A stretch of 64,000 bases of DNA from Bordetella genomosp. 10. GTDB lineage: Bacteria; Pseudomonadota; Gammaproteobacteria; Burkholderiales; Burkholderiaceae_B. The stretch is from NCBI RefSeq assembly GCF_002261225.1, contig NZ_NEVM01000005.1, forward strand, positions 1,116,001 to 1,180,000. The letters run 5' to 3'. The translations under genes and the position numbers were made by a program. Position 1 is the first letter of the stretch, and the number at the start of each line of letters is the position of its first letter. The notes beneath the pieces are model-generated. The model did not search any database. It had not been told where the DNA came from and saw only the letters and a list, made by a program, of their open reading frames with translations. Positions 19,064 to 26,741 of the stretch are shown here, in pieces.

Positions 19064-19828
19064 ATGGAAGACAGCCGCTCCACCTCCACCGGCCCCCGCA
19101 CGCTGCGGCGCGGGCTGCAAGTGCTGGCCGCCTTGCGCGACCACGGCAACGACGGACTCAGCGTGACCGACCTGGCGCGCCATACGCAGATCCAGCGCCC
19201 GACCATCTACCGCCTGCTGGCGGCCCTGCTGGAAGCGAGCCTGGTCCAGGCCGTGCCGGACACCAAGAAGTACCGCGCCATGCTGGCGCCGACCGCCGCC
19301 GCCAGCGAGCCCGATCCGCGCCTGCGGCAGACCCTGCCCATCCTGAGGCGGCTGGCCGAGCGCACGGGCGACGCCGTGTTCCTGGTCGTGCGCGAAGGCG
19401 ACGAATCGATCTCGCTGCACCGGGAAATCGGCGGCTATCCGGTGCAGATCCTGGCCACCTACGCCGGCAAGCGCCAGCCGCTGGGCGTGGGCTCCGGCGG
19501 CATGGCCCTGCTGGCCGCCCTGCCGGACGACGTCGCCCAGGGCATCGTCGCGCGCAATGCCGGGCAACTGGACGAATACGGCGGCATGACCACCCACGAA
19601 ATGCTGCGCCTGATCGACACCACCCGCGCGCGCGGTTATTCGGTAGTGGGGAATCACGCGGTGCGCGGCGCGCTGGGCGTGGGATGCGCGCTGCTGGACG
19701 CCAACGGCGCGCCCCTGCTGGCCATCAGCGTGACGGCCATCATCGACCGGATGCCCGCGCAGCGGCAACGCGAGATCGCGGGCTGGATCAAGGCGGAACT
19801 GGCGCGCCTGAAGACGGCGCAGGGCTAG
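19064..19828 (+). CDS. IclR-family transcriptional regulator
   Basis: A 254-residue DNA-binding regulator with an N-terminal winged helix (GLQVLAALRDHGNDGLSVTDLARHTQIQRPTIYRLLAALLE, about residues 17-57) and a C-terminal GAF-like effector domain (GVGSGGMALLAALP). The frame is open upstream with Arg/Pro-rich sequence that does not look like protein; I chose the ATG at 19064, 16 residues before the HTH, though its ribosome site is weak. Divergent from the Bug receptor gene, which it probably controls. It overlaps the convergent mscS-type gene by four bases at the stops. Confidence 0.9.
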   Translation: MEDSRSTSTGPRTLRRGLQVLAALRDHGNDGLSVTDLARHTQIQRPTIYRLLAALLEASLVQAVPDTKKYRAMLAPTAAASEPDPRLRQTLPILRRLAERTGDAVFLVVREGDESISLHREIGGYPVQILATYAGKRQPLGVGSGGMALLAALPDDVAQGIVARNAGQLDEYGGMTTHEMLRLIDTTRARGYSVVGNHAVRGALGVGCALLDANGAPLLAISVTAIIDRMPAQRQREIAGWIKAELARLKTAQG

Positions 19829-20706
19829 GGCCGCGTTTCCTGCTGCTGCGCCTCCTGCTGCCCTGCCTCCTGGTGGCGCGCCCCTTCATGCCGCGCCTCC
19901 GAGACCACGCGCACGGGCACGGGCGGCTGGTAGCCGTTTTCGTCCAGCAGCAGGCGCGCCTGGCGCAACAGGTCCCAGCGGTACTCCCAGTAACGCGGCG
20001 ACGCCACCCAGGAGCGCACGTTCACGGTGATCACGTTGTCGAGGTATTCGAACACCCGGACCTCGGGCGCCGGCTCCTTCAGCGCCAGCGGATGCTCGTT
20101 GACGAGCCGGGTCAGCAGGGCAATCGCCTGGTCGAGGTCGTCGCCGTAGCGGATGCCCACCGGCATGTCGAAGCGGCGCGTGGGATTGCGGCTGAAATTG
20201 GTGATGGTGGCGTTCCACACCGTGCTGTTCGGCAGGCTGACATGGACGCCGTCGGGCTGCACCAGGCGGGTCAGGAACATGCCGACCTCTTCCACCGTGC
20301 CGCTGCTGCCGGAACTGAGCGTCACGAACTCGCCGGCGCGCACCGGCCGCAACAGCAGCAGCATGATGCCCGCGGCGATGTTCTGCAGCGTGCCCTGCAA
20401 GGCCAGGCCGACGGCCAGGCCGGCCGCGCCCAGCACCGCGATGATGCTGGCCGTCTGCACGCCGAAGCGCGCCAGCACGGCCACCAAGGTGAAGATGCGG
20501 ATCGACCAGACCACGGTCGAATGGAAAATGGGAATGACGGTGGGATCGACGCGGGTGGAGCGCCCGGCGATGCGCCGCACCCACTTGCCCAGCAGCGCCG
20601 AGCCCCACCAGCCCAGCACCAGGATCAGCATCGCGGTCAGCAGGTTCAGGCCCAGGTCGAACAGGCGCGGAACCAGGGTGGCGAGGTCTGACATGGCGAA
20701 ATTCAT
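19825..20706 (-). CDS. Small-conductance mechanosensitive channel (MscS family)
   Basis: Inner-membrane channel that releases solutes on hypo-osmotic shock. Three N-terminal membrane helices (about residues 15-110) end in the pore-lining TM3 GAAGLAVGLALQGTLQNIAAGIMLL. The beta domain (RPVRAGEFVTLSSGSSGTVEEVGMF) and C-terminal cytoplasmic domain follow. 293 residues, close to E. coli MscS at 286. The last 25 residues are an unusual Gln/Glu/Ala-rich tail (ARHQEAGQQEAQQQETRP). It converges on the IclR gene with a four-base overlap of coding ends. Confidence 0.93.
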   Translation of the reverse strand: MNFAMSDLATLVPRLFDLGLNLLTAMLILVLGWWGSALLGKWVRRIAGRSTRVDPTVIPIFHSTVVWSIRIFTLVAVLARFGVQTASIIAVLGAAGLAVGLALQGTLQNIAAGIMLLLLRPVRAGEFVTLSSGSSGTVEEVGMFLTRLVQPDGVHVSLPNSTVWNATITNFSRNPTRRFDMPVGIRYGDDLDQAIALLTRLVNEHPLALKEPAPEVRVFEYLDNVITVNVRSWVASPRYWEYRWDLLRQARLLLDENGYQPPVPVRVVSEARHEGARHQEAGQQEAQQQETRP

Positions 20707-20832
20707 GCGGCGCGCTCCGGGTAAATGGAGCGCACTTTAGCAGATGACTGGCAGTTGAATGGCGGGCGAAGCCGCGCGGCCGGCGTCGTCACGGCCGGCC
20801 GGCGATTCAGGCCGGCGGTCCGGGCCGGCGGA

Positions 20833-21456
20833 TCAGCCGCCGCGCACGCGCACGTCGTCGCCGCGCAGGCGCAACAGACCGCCCAGCATCCGCAGCGCCG
20901 CGGGCGCGGGCGGCCGCGGCACGCCGGGATGCAGCCAGTCATGCAGCACGCGCGTCGCCAGCGGGATCAGCACGTAGGACAGCACGGGCGTCATCAGGGA
21001 ACACGTCAGCAGCACGCGCCAGAAGGTGGGCATGGCCGACAGCGGCTCCTTGAAGACCAGGCTGAAGGCCAGCAAGGCCGGGAAGTACACGACCCAGATG
21101 CTGAAGGCCTGCTTCCAGCGCGGCGGCGCGCTTTTCTGCGGCCCGAACCAGCTATCCATGCCGGTGGCGCGGTGGACCTTGCTGGCGCGCACCAGTTGCG
21201 CGCCGCGCTCCAGCCACATGCGGCGCGGCAGCGAGCGCTCGTAGCGGTCCAGGCTGGCCGCGTCGTGGAAACGCAGCACGATCTGGTACTGGTCGCCGCC
21301 CTCCGGGGGCTGCAACACCCCCGAGCCCAGGAAGCCGGGAAAACCGGCGGCCAGGATCTCCCCCTGGCGCAGCCAGGCGAGGAAATCGCTGTAGCGTTCG
21401 GGGGCGATGTGGCGGGTGACCAGCATGGTCACGGGCGGATTGGCGGGGGTGGACAT
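20833..21456 (-). CDS. ABM-domain protein with C-terminal membrane segments
   Basis: A 207-residue protein. The first 95 residues resemble an antibiotic-biosynthesis-monooxygenase (ferredoxin-like) domain: PVTMLVTRHIAPERYSDFLAWLRQ and GGDQYQIVLRFHDAASLDRY. Two hydrophobic helices (about 113-133 and 143-168) then anchor it in the membrane. Proteins of this build are annotated in many proteobacteria without a known reaction. AGGAG lies six bases before the ATG at 21456. It stands alone, divergent from the FMN reductase gene. Confidence 0.8.
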   Translation of the reverse strand: MSTPANPPVTMLVTRHIAPERYSDFLAWLRQGEILAAGFPGFLGSGVLQPPEGGDQYQIVLRFHDAASLDRYERSLPRRMWLERGAQLVRASKVHRATGMDSWFGPQKSAPPRWKQAFSIWVVYFPALLAFSLVFKEPLSAMPTFWRVLLTCSLMTPVLSYVLIPLATRVLHDWLHPGVPRPPAPAALRMLGGLLRLRGDDVRVRGG

Positions 21457-21778
21457 GACAGCTCCTGCTACGACTGAATCTTGGGGATAACCCTGAATCA
21501 GCTAAAGCAAAGTTCGTGCCAGCATTGCATCGCAACAAACGCCGGGCGCCGGGTGAAAGTGCCGGCGTCCTGGACATTGCATTGCACCGCAACATGCCTC
21601 GGCGCGGTGAGGATTCGGGATCGATGCACCCGTTCGGTGCATCCCCGTTGTCCCAAGGCATCGGAGATCCGGCCCATCGCGCCACGCAGCACGCCGCTTG
21701 CTCCGCCCGCGTCATTGCCCGGCAACGATCGCCTCTCTACACTGGTTGCCGGTCTTTCCCTACGATGAGGAGCGTTCC
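21457..21778. promoter_or_regulatory. Divergent control region with repeats
   Basis: No gene is visible between the ABM-domain gene and the FMN reductase. A near-identical 14-base direct repeat CATTGCA(T/C)CGCAAC occurs at 21523-21536 and 21580-21593, starts 57 bases apart. A perfect inverted repeat GATGCACC-5-GGTGCATC lies at 21623-21643. These look like binding sites, but no local regulator is encoded. Confidence 0.4.
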
Positions 21779-22330
21779 ATGAATTACGACATCGCCGTTC
21801 TGGTGGGCAGCCTGCGCAAGGGCTCCATCAATCTTCAACTGGCCAAGGCGCTGGAAAAGCTGGCGCCGGAGAACGTCACCTTCAAGTACGCCAGCCTGGC
21901 CGACATCCCGCTTTTCAACCAGGACGACGAAAACGATATGCCCGCCGCCGCCGCGGCGCTGAAGGCGTTGATCGCGGGCGCGCACGGCGCCCTCTTCGTC
22001 ACACCGGAACACAACCGCTCCGTCCCGGCCGCGCTGAAGAACGCCATCGACTGGGGCACCCGCCCGTGGGGGCAGAACAACTGGAACAACAAACCCGTCG
22101 GCATCGTGGGCACCTCGCCCAGCGCCGCCGGCACCGCGATGGCCCAGCAGCACCTGCGCAATATCCTGGCGGCCGAAGGCGCGCCCGCGCTCACCACGCC
22201 GGAAGTCTTCCTGCAGATGAAGGAAGGCCTGATCGACGCGCAACACGACATCACCAACGCCGACACCAAGGCCTTCCTGCAAGGCTGGATGGACCGCTAC
22301 GTCGCCTGGGTCGCCAAGTTCGCGTCCTGA
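21779..22330 (+). CDS. NADPH-dependent FMN reductase (ChrR/YieF-like)
   Basis: Flavodoxin-fold quinone/FMN reductase of 183 residues. The flavin phosphate-binding loop GSLRKGSINLQLA is at residues 9-21, and TPEHNRSVPAALKNAIDW carries the isoalloxazine-contacting segment. Homologues such as E. coli ChrR/YieF reduce quinones, chromate and other metals through two-electron transfer and protect against oxidative stress. Start at 21779 with GAGGAG upstream. Monocistronic. Its specific acceptor is not predictable. Confidence 0.92.
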   Translation: MNYDIAVLVGSLRKGSINLQLAKALEKLAPENVTFKYASLADIPLFNQDDENDMPAAAAALKALIAGAHGALFVTPEHNRSVPAALKNAIDWGTRPWGQNNWNNKPVGIVGTSPSAAGTAMAQQHLRNILAAEGAPALTTPEVFLQMKEGLIDAQHDITNADTKAFLQGWMDRYVAWVAKFAS

Positions 22331-22358
22331 CGGGGCGTCTTCCAGCTTCTTGCAGCTT

Positions 22359-22577
22359 TTACTCGCCGGGCTCCTCGATCCGCATTCCCAGCTTCAGGCA
22401 GACCTGCCAGTGCGCGACCTTGCCGTTTTCGACGTGGCCGCGCACGGAGGTCACTTCGAACCATTCGACATTGCGCAGCGTCCGCGATGCGCGTTCGATC
22501 GCCCGCTGCACGGCGTCGTCGCTGGATGTGGTCGACGAGCCGACCAGTTCGACCTGTTTGTAGACATGATTGGCCAT
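22359..22577 (-). CDS. Dodecin
   Basis: Small dodecameric flavin-binding protein of 72 residues that stores or scavenges riboflavin/FMN. The fold is recognisable from VYKQVELVGSSTTSSDDAVQRAIERA, then LRNVEWFEVTSVRGHVENGKVAHWQVCLKLGMR; the Trp of VEWFEV stacks flavin in the family. AGGAG lies seven bases before the ATG at 22577. It converges on the FMN reductase with 28 bases between stops, an interesting flavin pairing, and is divergent from the DUF6496 gene. Confidence 0.93.
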   Translation of the reverse strand: MANHVYKQVELVGSSTTSSDDAVQRAIERASRTLRNVEWFEVTSVRGHVENGKVAHWQVCLKLGMRIEEPGE

Positions 22578-22838
22578 GAGCTTTCTCCTGTTCCGCGGGG
22601 CGGCGGTCACGCTGCCGGCACGCGCCGGCCCGGTCGCGCCGCAAGCGGCGTGCTCAGCCCTTGGCGGGCGGCGGCGTGCCGGCGTGCGTTGCCGCCTCAT
22701 CCACGTCATCCACGGCACAACGCTTGCTGAAATGGCGTAACCGCGCTGCAGCAGGCTTTCCGACGGCGTGGCCATTCCAGAACGCGCCGCCGCATCGGCA
22801 TTCCGAACCGCGCGGCCATCTTTCAGGAGGTATTCATC

Positions 22839-23363
22839 ATGCCGGAGAGCAAAACCGTCGCTCGCGCCGCCCGCGACAAGAAGCAGGGCAAGTCCGCTTC
22901 CACCCAGGCCGGCGAATTCGTCAAGGAACAGATCCATCACGTGCGGGAAGGCAAGCACGGCGTCCGTTCGGCCAAGCAGGCCGTCGCCATCGGGCTGTCG
23001 GAGGCGCGCCGGGCGGGCGTGAAGGTCCCGACCAAGTCGACCGCTTCCGCCGCCACGAAGAAAAAGGCGCACCAGGACGAAGCCCATGCCAAGGAAACGA
23101 AGTCCGGCGCGGCGCGCAAGTCGACCCGCCGCGCCACCGCCACCACGCGCGCCCTGAAGCGCGAAAGCGGCGCGGGCGCGTCGAAGCGGGCGCTGTCGGC
23201 CCAGGGCCGGTCGGCCGCCTCCAAGCGGACCGCCGCCGACCGCTCCGCCGCCGCCCGCAAGGCGGCCGCCACCAAGGGCGCCGCCGGCCGTTCCGCGGCC
23301 GCCAAGAAGGCCGCGCGCACCCGCGCGGCCAATAAGAGCTCGCACGCCGCGAGCCACCGCTAG
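22839..23363 (+). CDS. DUF6496 protein with histone-H1-like basic tail
   Basis: A 174-residue, very basic protein. Residues 1-66 (MPESKTVARAARDKKQGKSA..., GEFVKEQIHHVREGKHGVRSAKQAVAIGLSEARRAG) match the small DUF6496 domain common in proteobacteria. Residues 67-174 are a low-complexity Lys/Ala/Arg/Ser tail with repeated AAxKxA units, like eukaryotic histone H1 and the Bordetella H1-like proteins. DNA or polyphosphate binding is inferred from charge only. AGGAGG lies upstream of the ATG. Monocistronic. Confidence 0.8.
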   Translation: MPESKTVARAARDKKQGKSASTQAGEFVKEQIHHVREGKHGVRSAKQAVAIGLSEARRAGVKVPTKSTASAATKKKAHQDEAHAKETKSGAARKSTRRATATTRALKRESGAGASKRALSAQGRSAASKRTAADRSAAARKAAATKGAAGRSAAAKKAARTRAANKSSHAASHR

Positions 23364-23388
23364 CGCCGGAGGGCTGCTCCCGGGGCCG

Positions 23389-24867
23389 TCAGGCCGCCTT
23401 CGGCTTGTTGTGCCCGCTGATCGCCGCCCCCGCGTCCGCCCGCAGGCGGAAGCTGTCGACGATCGCCAGCAAGGCCAGCACCGCCGACGCCGCCAGGGCC
23501 AGGCGAAACGCCTGCGGCCCGGGCGCGGCCCCCGCCACGCCGGTCGCCCATTCGGCGGCCCGCAGCGCAATCGCGCCGAAGGCGATGCCCATGCCCGCGT
23601 TCAACTGCTGGCAGGCGCTGAACAGGGTGGTCGCGCCCGTCATCGCGTCGCGCGGCACGTCGGCGAAACCCAGGGTATTCAGCGCCGTGAACTGCATCGA
23701 GCGGCACATCCCGCAGAAGAACAGCAGCGCGCAGGCCAGCCAGTACGGCGTATCGGCGCCCAGCATCGCGCAGCCGGCGAAGCCCAGCGCCACCAGCAGG
23801 CCGTTGACCACCAGCACGCGCCGGAAGCCGAAGCTGCGCATCACCCAGCCGGTGCCCGGTTTCATGGCCAGGTTGCCCGCGAACAGCGCCAGCATCAGGC
23901 TGCCCGCCTGCACCGGCGTCGCGCCGAAGCCGACCTGGAACATCAGCGGCAGCAGGAAGGGCGCGCTGCCGATGGCGATGCGGAACAGCGACCCGCCGTA
24001 CACCGTCACCGCGAAGGTCGGATAACGCATGGCCGTCAGGTCCACCAGGGGATGCGGCGCCCGCCGCAAATGGCGCACCGCCAGCGACAAGGCCAGCACG
24101 GCCAGCGCCAGCAGCCCCGCGACGGCCGGCAGGCTCACCGTCAGCTCGCCGCACAAGTCCATGGCGTACATGAAGACGCTGCATCCCACGCCGGTCAGGA
24201 TGAAACCCCACGTGTCGAAAGGCCGGCGGCCGCCCGCCTCGCCATGCACCAGGCGCTGCGTCAGCAGCATGCCCACCAGGCCCAGGGGCACGTTGAGGAA
24301 GAAAATCCAGTGCCAGCCCATATAGGTGGTGATCACCCCGCCCACCAGCGGCCCGATCACGGGCGCCGCCAGCCCCGGCCAGGTGATGATGGCGATCGCC
24401 CGCACCAGTTCGCTCTTGGGCGTCGCCCGCAACACGGCCAGGCGGCCGACCGGCACCATCATGGCGCCGCCCAGCCCCTGCAACACCCGCGCCGCGGTGA
24501 ACTGCGCCAGGCTCTGCGACAGGCCGCACAGGATCGACGCGAACGTGAACAAGGCCACCGCGCCGCCGAACACCTTGCGCGAACCGTAGCGGTCGGCCAC
24601 CCAGCCGCTGATGGGAATGAACACGGCCAGCGCCAGCAGGTAGGCGCTCATGCCGACGGACATGTCGGCCGGCCGCACGCCGAAGGAACGCGCCATTTCC
24701 GGGAGGGCGGTGGTGATGATGGTGGAATCCAGCATCTCCATGAAGAACGCGCCGGCCACCAGCCAGGCCACGCCCTTGCCGCCGGCGGGATCCCCGGCGC
24801 CGGGGGACGGCCCCGCCGGGCCGCTGTCCCGGGATTTGCCTTGCGGATCGGTCGCCTGTGCTGCCAT
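23389..24867 (-). CDS. DHA2-family (EmrB/QacA) multidrug MFS exporter
   Basis: A 492-residue membrane protein with fourteen predicted helices. It carries the DHA2 markers LDSTIITTALPEM (motif D1), WVADRYGSRKVFG (motif A) and GLAAPVIGPLVGGVI (motif C, antiporter). Family members export drugs or natural products by proton antiport. The start at 24867 (MAAQATDPQG) has GAGAGG upstream and leaves a Pro/Gly-rich 30-residue cytoplasmic leader. It is divergent from the decarboxylase/ATP-grasp pair by 257 bases and could export their product, but that link is only positional. Confidence 0.92.
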   Translation of the reverse strand: MAAQATDPQGKSRDSGPAGPSPGAGDPAGGKGVAWLVAGAFFMEMLDSTIITTALPEMARSFGVRPADMSVGMSAYLLALAVFIPISGWVADRYGSRKVFGGAVALFTFASILCGLSQSLAQFTAARVLQGLGGAMMVPVGRLAVLRATPKSELVRAIAIITWPGLAAPVIGPLVGGVITTYMGWHWIFFLNVPLGLVGMLLTQRLVHGEAGGRRPFDTWGFILTGVGCSVFMYAMDLCGELTVSLPAVAGLLALAVLALSLAVRHLRRAPHPLVDLTAMRYPTFAVTVYGGSLFRIAIGSAPFLLPLMFQVGFGATPVQAGSLMLALFAGNLAMKPGTGWVMRSFGFRRVLVVNGLLVALGFAGCAMLGADTPYWLACALLFFCGMCRSMQFTALNTLGFADVPRDAMTGATTLFSACQQLNAGMGIAFGAIALRAAEWATGVAGAAPGPQAFRLALAASAVLALLAIVDSFRLRADAGAAISGHNKPKAA

Positions 24868-25086
24868 TGCTGCTGCCTCTCGATGGTCGGGTCCATGGCC
24901 GGCGCATGGCCAGGACAACGCGGATAAAACCCGGACGATTGTAGGTAACTTCGGCGGCCGCGGACGCCGTCCCGGACGAAAACCCGTCCAAAAGCCCAAA
25001 ATGGCCGGCAAGTGGGCCGCTGATCCGCTGTGCCCGGCGCGGCGGGCGATGGCAACATGCCCCTGACTCCGCTATCGGCCACACCG

Positions 25087-25103
25087 CCCCGCCGCGGGCG
25101 GGG
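25087..25103. promoter_or_regulatory. Strong hairpin just upstream of the decarboxylase start
   Basis: Perfect inverted repeat CCCCGCC-GCG-GGCGGGG ending 21 bases before the TTG start at 25125. In the mRNA it would form a stable hairpin near a weak ribosome site (GAAGATATC), so it may limit translation. Confidence 0.35.
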
Positions 25104-25124
25104 CTTCCCTGGCCCGAAGATATC

Positions 25125-26741
25125 TTGCAATCGCCCCTGCCCCCCTCCGCCGTCCCCGCCGAGCCCCAGGCTTCCCTGGATCCCGCCGACTGGTCCGCCC
25201 TGCGCGCGCAAGGGCACCGCATGCTCGACGACATGTTCGACTACCTGAGCACGCTGCGCGAACGGCCCGTCTGGCAACCCGCCCCGCCGGCCGTGCGGGC
25301 CGGCTTCGGCACGCCGCTGCCGCGCCGGCCGACCGACCTGGCCGATGCCCACGACCGCTTCATGACGGAAATCCTGCCGTACGCGGTGGGCAACGCGCAT
25401 CCCGGCTTCATGGGCTGGGTGCACGGCGGCGGCAGCGCCGTGGGCATGCTGGCCGAGACCCTGGCCGCCGGGCTGAACGCCAACCTGGGCGGACGCAACC
25501 AGATCCCCATCGAAGTGGAACGCCAGATCGCGCGCTGGATGGCCGAGCTGTTCGGCCTGCCCGCGAGCGCCAGCGGCCTGTTCGTCACCGGCACCTCCAT
25601 GGCCAACCTGATCGGCGTGCTCGTGGCCCGCACCGCGGCGCTGGGCCGCGCCGTGCGCCAGGCCGGCGTGGCGGCGCAATCCGACCGGCTGGTCGCCTAT
25701 ACGTCCGTCTGCGCCCATGGCTGCATCGCCCAGGCCATGGACATCGCCGGGCTGGGCATTGAAAACCTGCGCAAGATCCCGGTGGACGACCGCTTCCGCA
25801 TGGACCCGGCCGCATTGCAGGCCGCCATCGACGCGGACCGCCGCGCCGGCCTGCGGCCCTTCCTGGTCGCCGGCACGGCCGGCACCGTGGACACCGGCGC
25901 GGTCGACCCGCTGGCGGCGCTGGCCGATATCGCCGCCCGCGAGCGGCTCTGGTTCCACGTCGACGGCGCCTTCGGCGCGCTGGCCATGCTGGCGCCCGCG
26001 CTGGCGCCCCTGCTGAGCGGCATCGAGCGGGCCGACTCCATCGCCTTCGATTTCCACAAGTGGGGCCAGGTGCCCTATGACGCCGGTTTCATCCTGGTCC
26101 GCGACGGCGCCGCGCAGCAGGCGGCTTTCGCGGCCAGCGCCACCTACCTGAGCCGGGACGACCGCGGCCTGGCGGCGAACTCGCCCTGGCCCTGCGATCT
26201 CGGACCGGACTTGTCGCGCGGCTTCCGCGCCTTGAAGACCTGGTTCACGCTGACGGTCTACGGCGCCGATCGCCTGGGCGCGGTCATCGCCCATACCTGC
26301 GAGGTGGCGCAAGGCCTGGCGCGCCGCATTCAGGCCGAACCGCGCCTGGAGCTGCTGGCGCCGGTGGCCTTGAATATCGTCTGCTTCCGCTACCGCGCCG
26401 AAGACGCGGCGGCGGCCGACCGCCTGAATGCGGCCATCGTGCTGGAACTGCAGGAATCCGGCGTGGCCGCGCCCTCCACCACCCGCATCGGCGGCGCCCT
26501 GGCCATCCGGGCGGCCATCGTCAATCACCGCAGCACCCATGCGGACGCCGGCCGCCTGTTCGACGCGGTGCTGTCCATCGGCGCGCAATTGACCGGGCAA
26601 GCGCCGCTGCCGCCCGGGCGCGACGACGCCGAGGCCGCGCCCTCGCCCGCCCGCCGCGCCGCCGAGTCCCCCGATCACGCCGACGCCGCCCCGCCTTCCC
26701 GCGCGGACCGCGCCACCTCCGAACCGCACGTCCTGCCATGA
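25125..26741 (+). CDS. Group II PLP-dependent decarboxylase
   Basis: Aromatic-L-amino-acid/glutamate-decarboxylase fold, 538 residues from a TTG start. The PLP lysine is K312 in FDFHKWGQVPYDAG. HVDGAFGALA carries the aspartate that binds the pyridine nitrogen, and TGTSMANL and AGTAGTVDTGAVD are the cofactor segments. Substrate is not predictable; an aromatic or aliphatic amino acid is likely. The last 60 residues are an Ala/Pro/Arg-rich tail outside the fold. The stop overlaps the next ATG (ATGA), so it is translationally coupled to the ATP-grasp protein. The divergent neighbour is a DHA2 exporter. Confidence 0.88.
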   Translation: MQSPLPPSAVPAEPQASLDPADWSALRAQGHRMLDDMFDYLSTLRERPVWQPAPPAVRAGFGTPLPRRPTDLADAHDRFMTEILPYAVGNAHPGFMGWVHGGGSAVGMLAETLAAGLNANLGGRNQIPIEVERQIARWMAELFGLPASASGLFVTGTSMANLIGVLVARTAALGRAVRQAGVAAQSDRLVAYTSVCAHGCIAQAMDIAGLGIENLRKIPVDDRFRMDPAALQAAIDADRRAGLRPFLVAGTAGTVDTGAVDPLAALADIAARERLWFHVDGAFGALAMLAPALAPLLSGIERADSIAFDFHKWGQVPYDAGFILVRDGAAQQAAFAASATYLSRDDRGLAANSPWPCDLGPDLSRGFRALKTWFTLTVYGADRLGAVIAHTCEVAQGLARRIQAEPRLELLAPVALNIVCFRYRAEDAAAADRLNAAIVLELQESGVAAPSTTRIGGALAIRAAIVNHRSTHADAGRLFDAVLSIGAQLTGQAPLPPGRDDAEAAPSPARRAAESPDHADAAPPSRADRATSEPHVLP

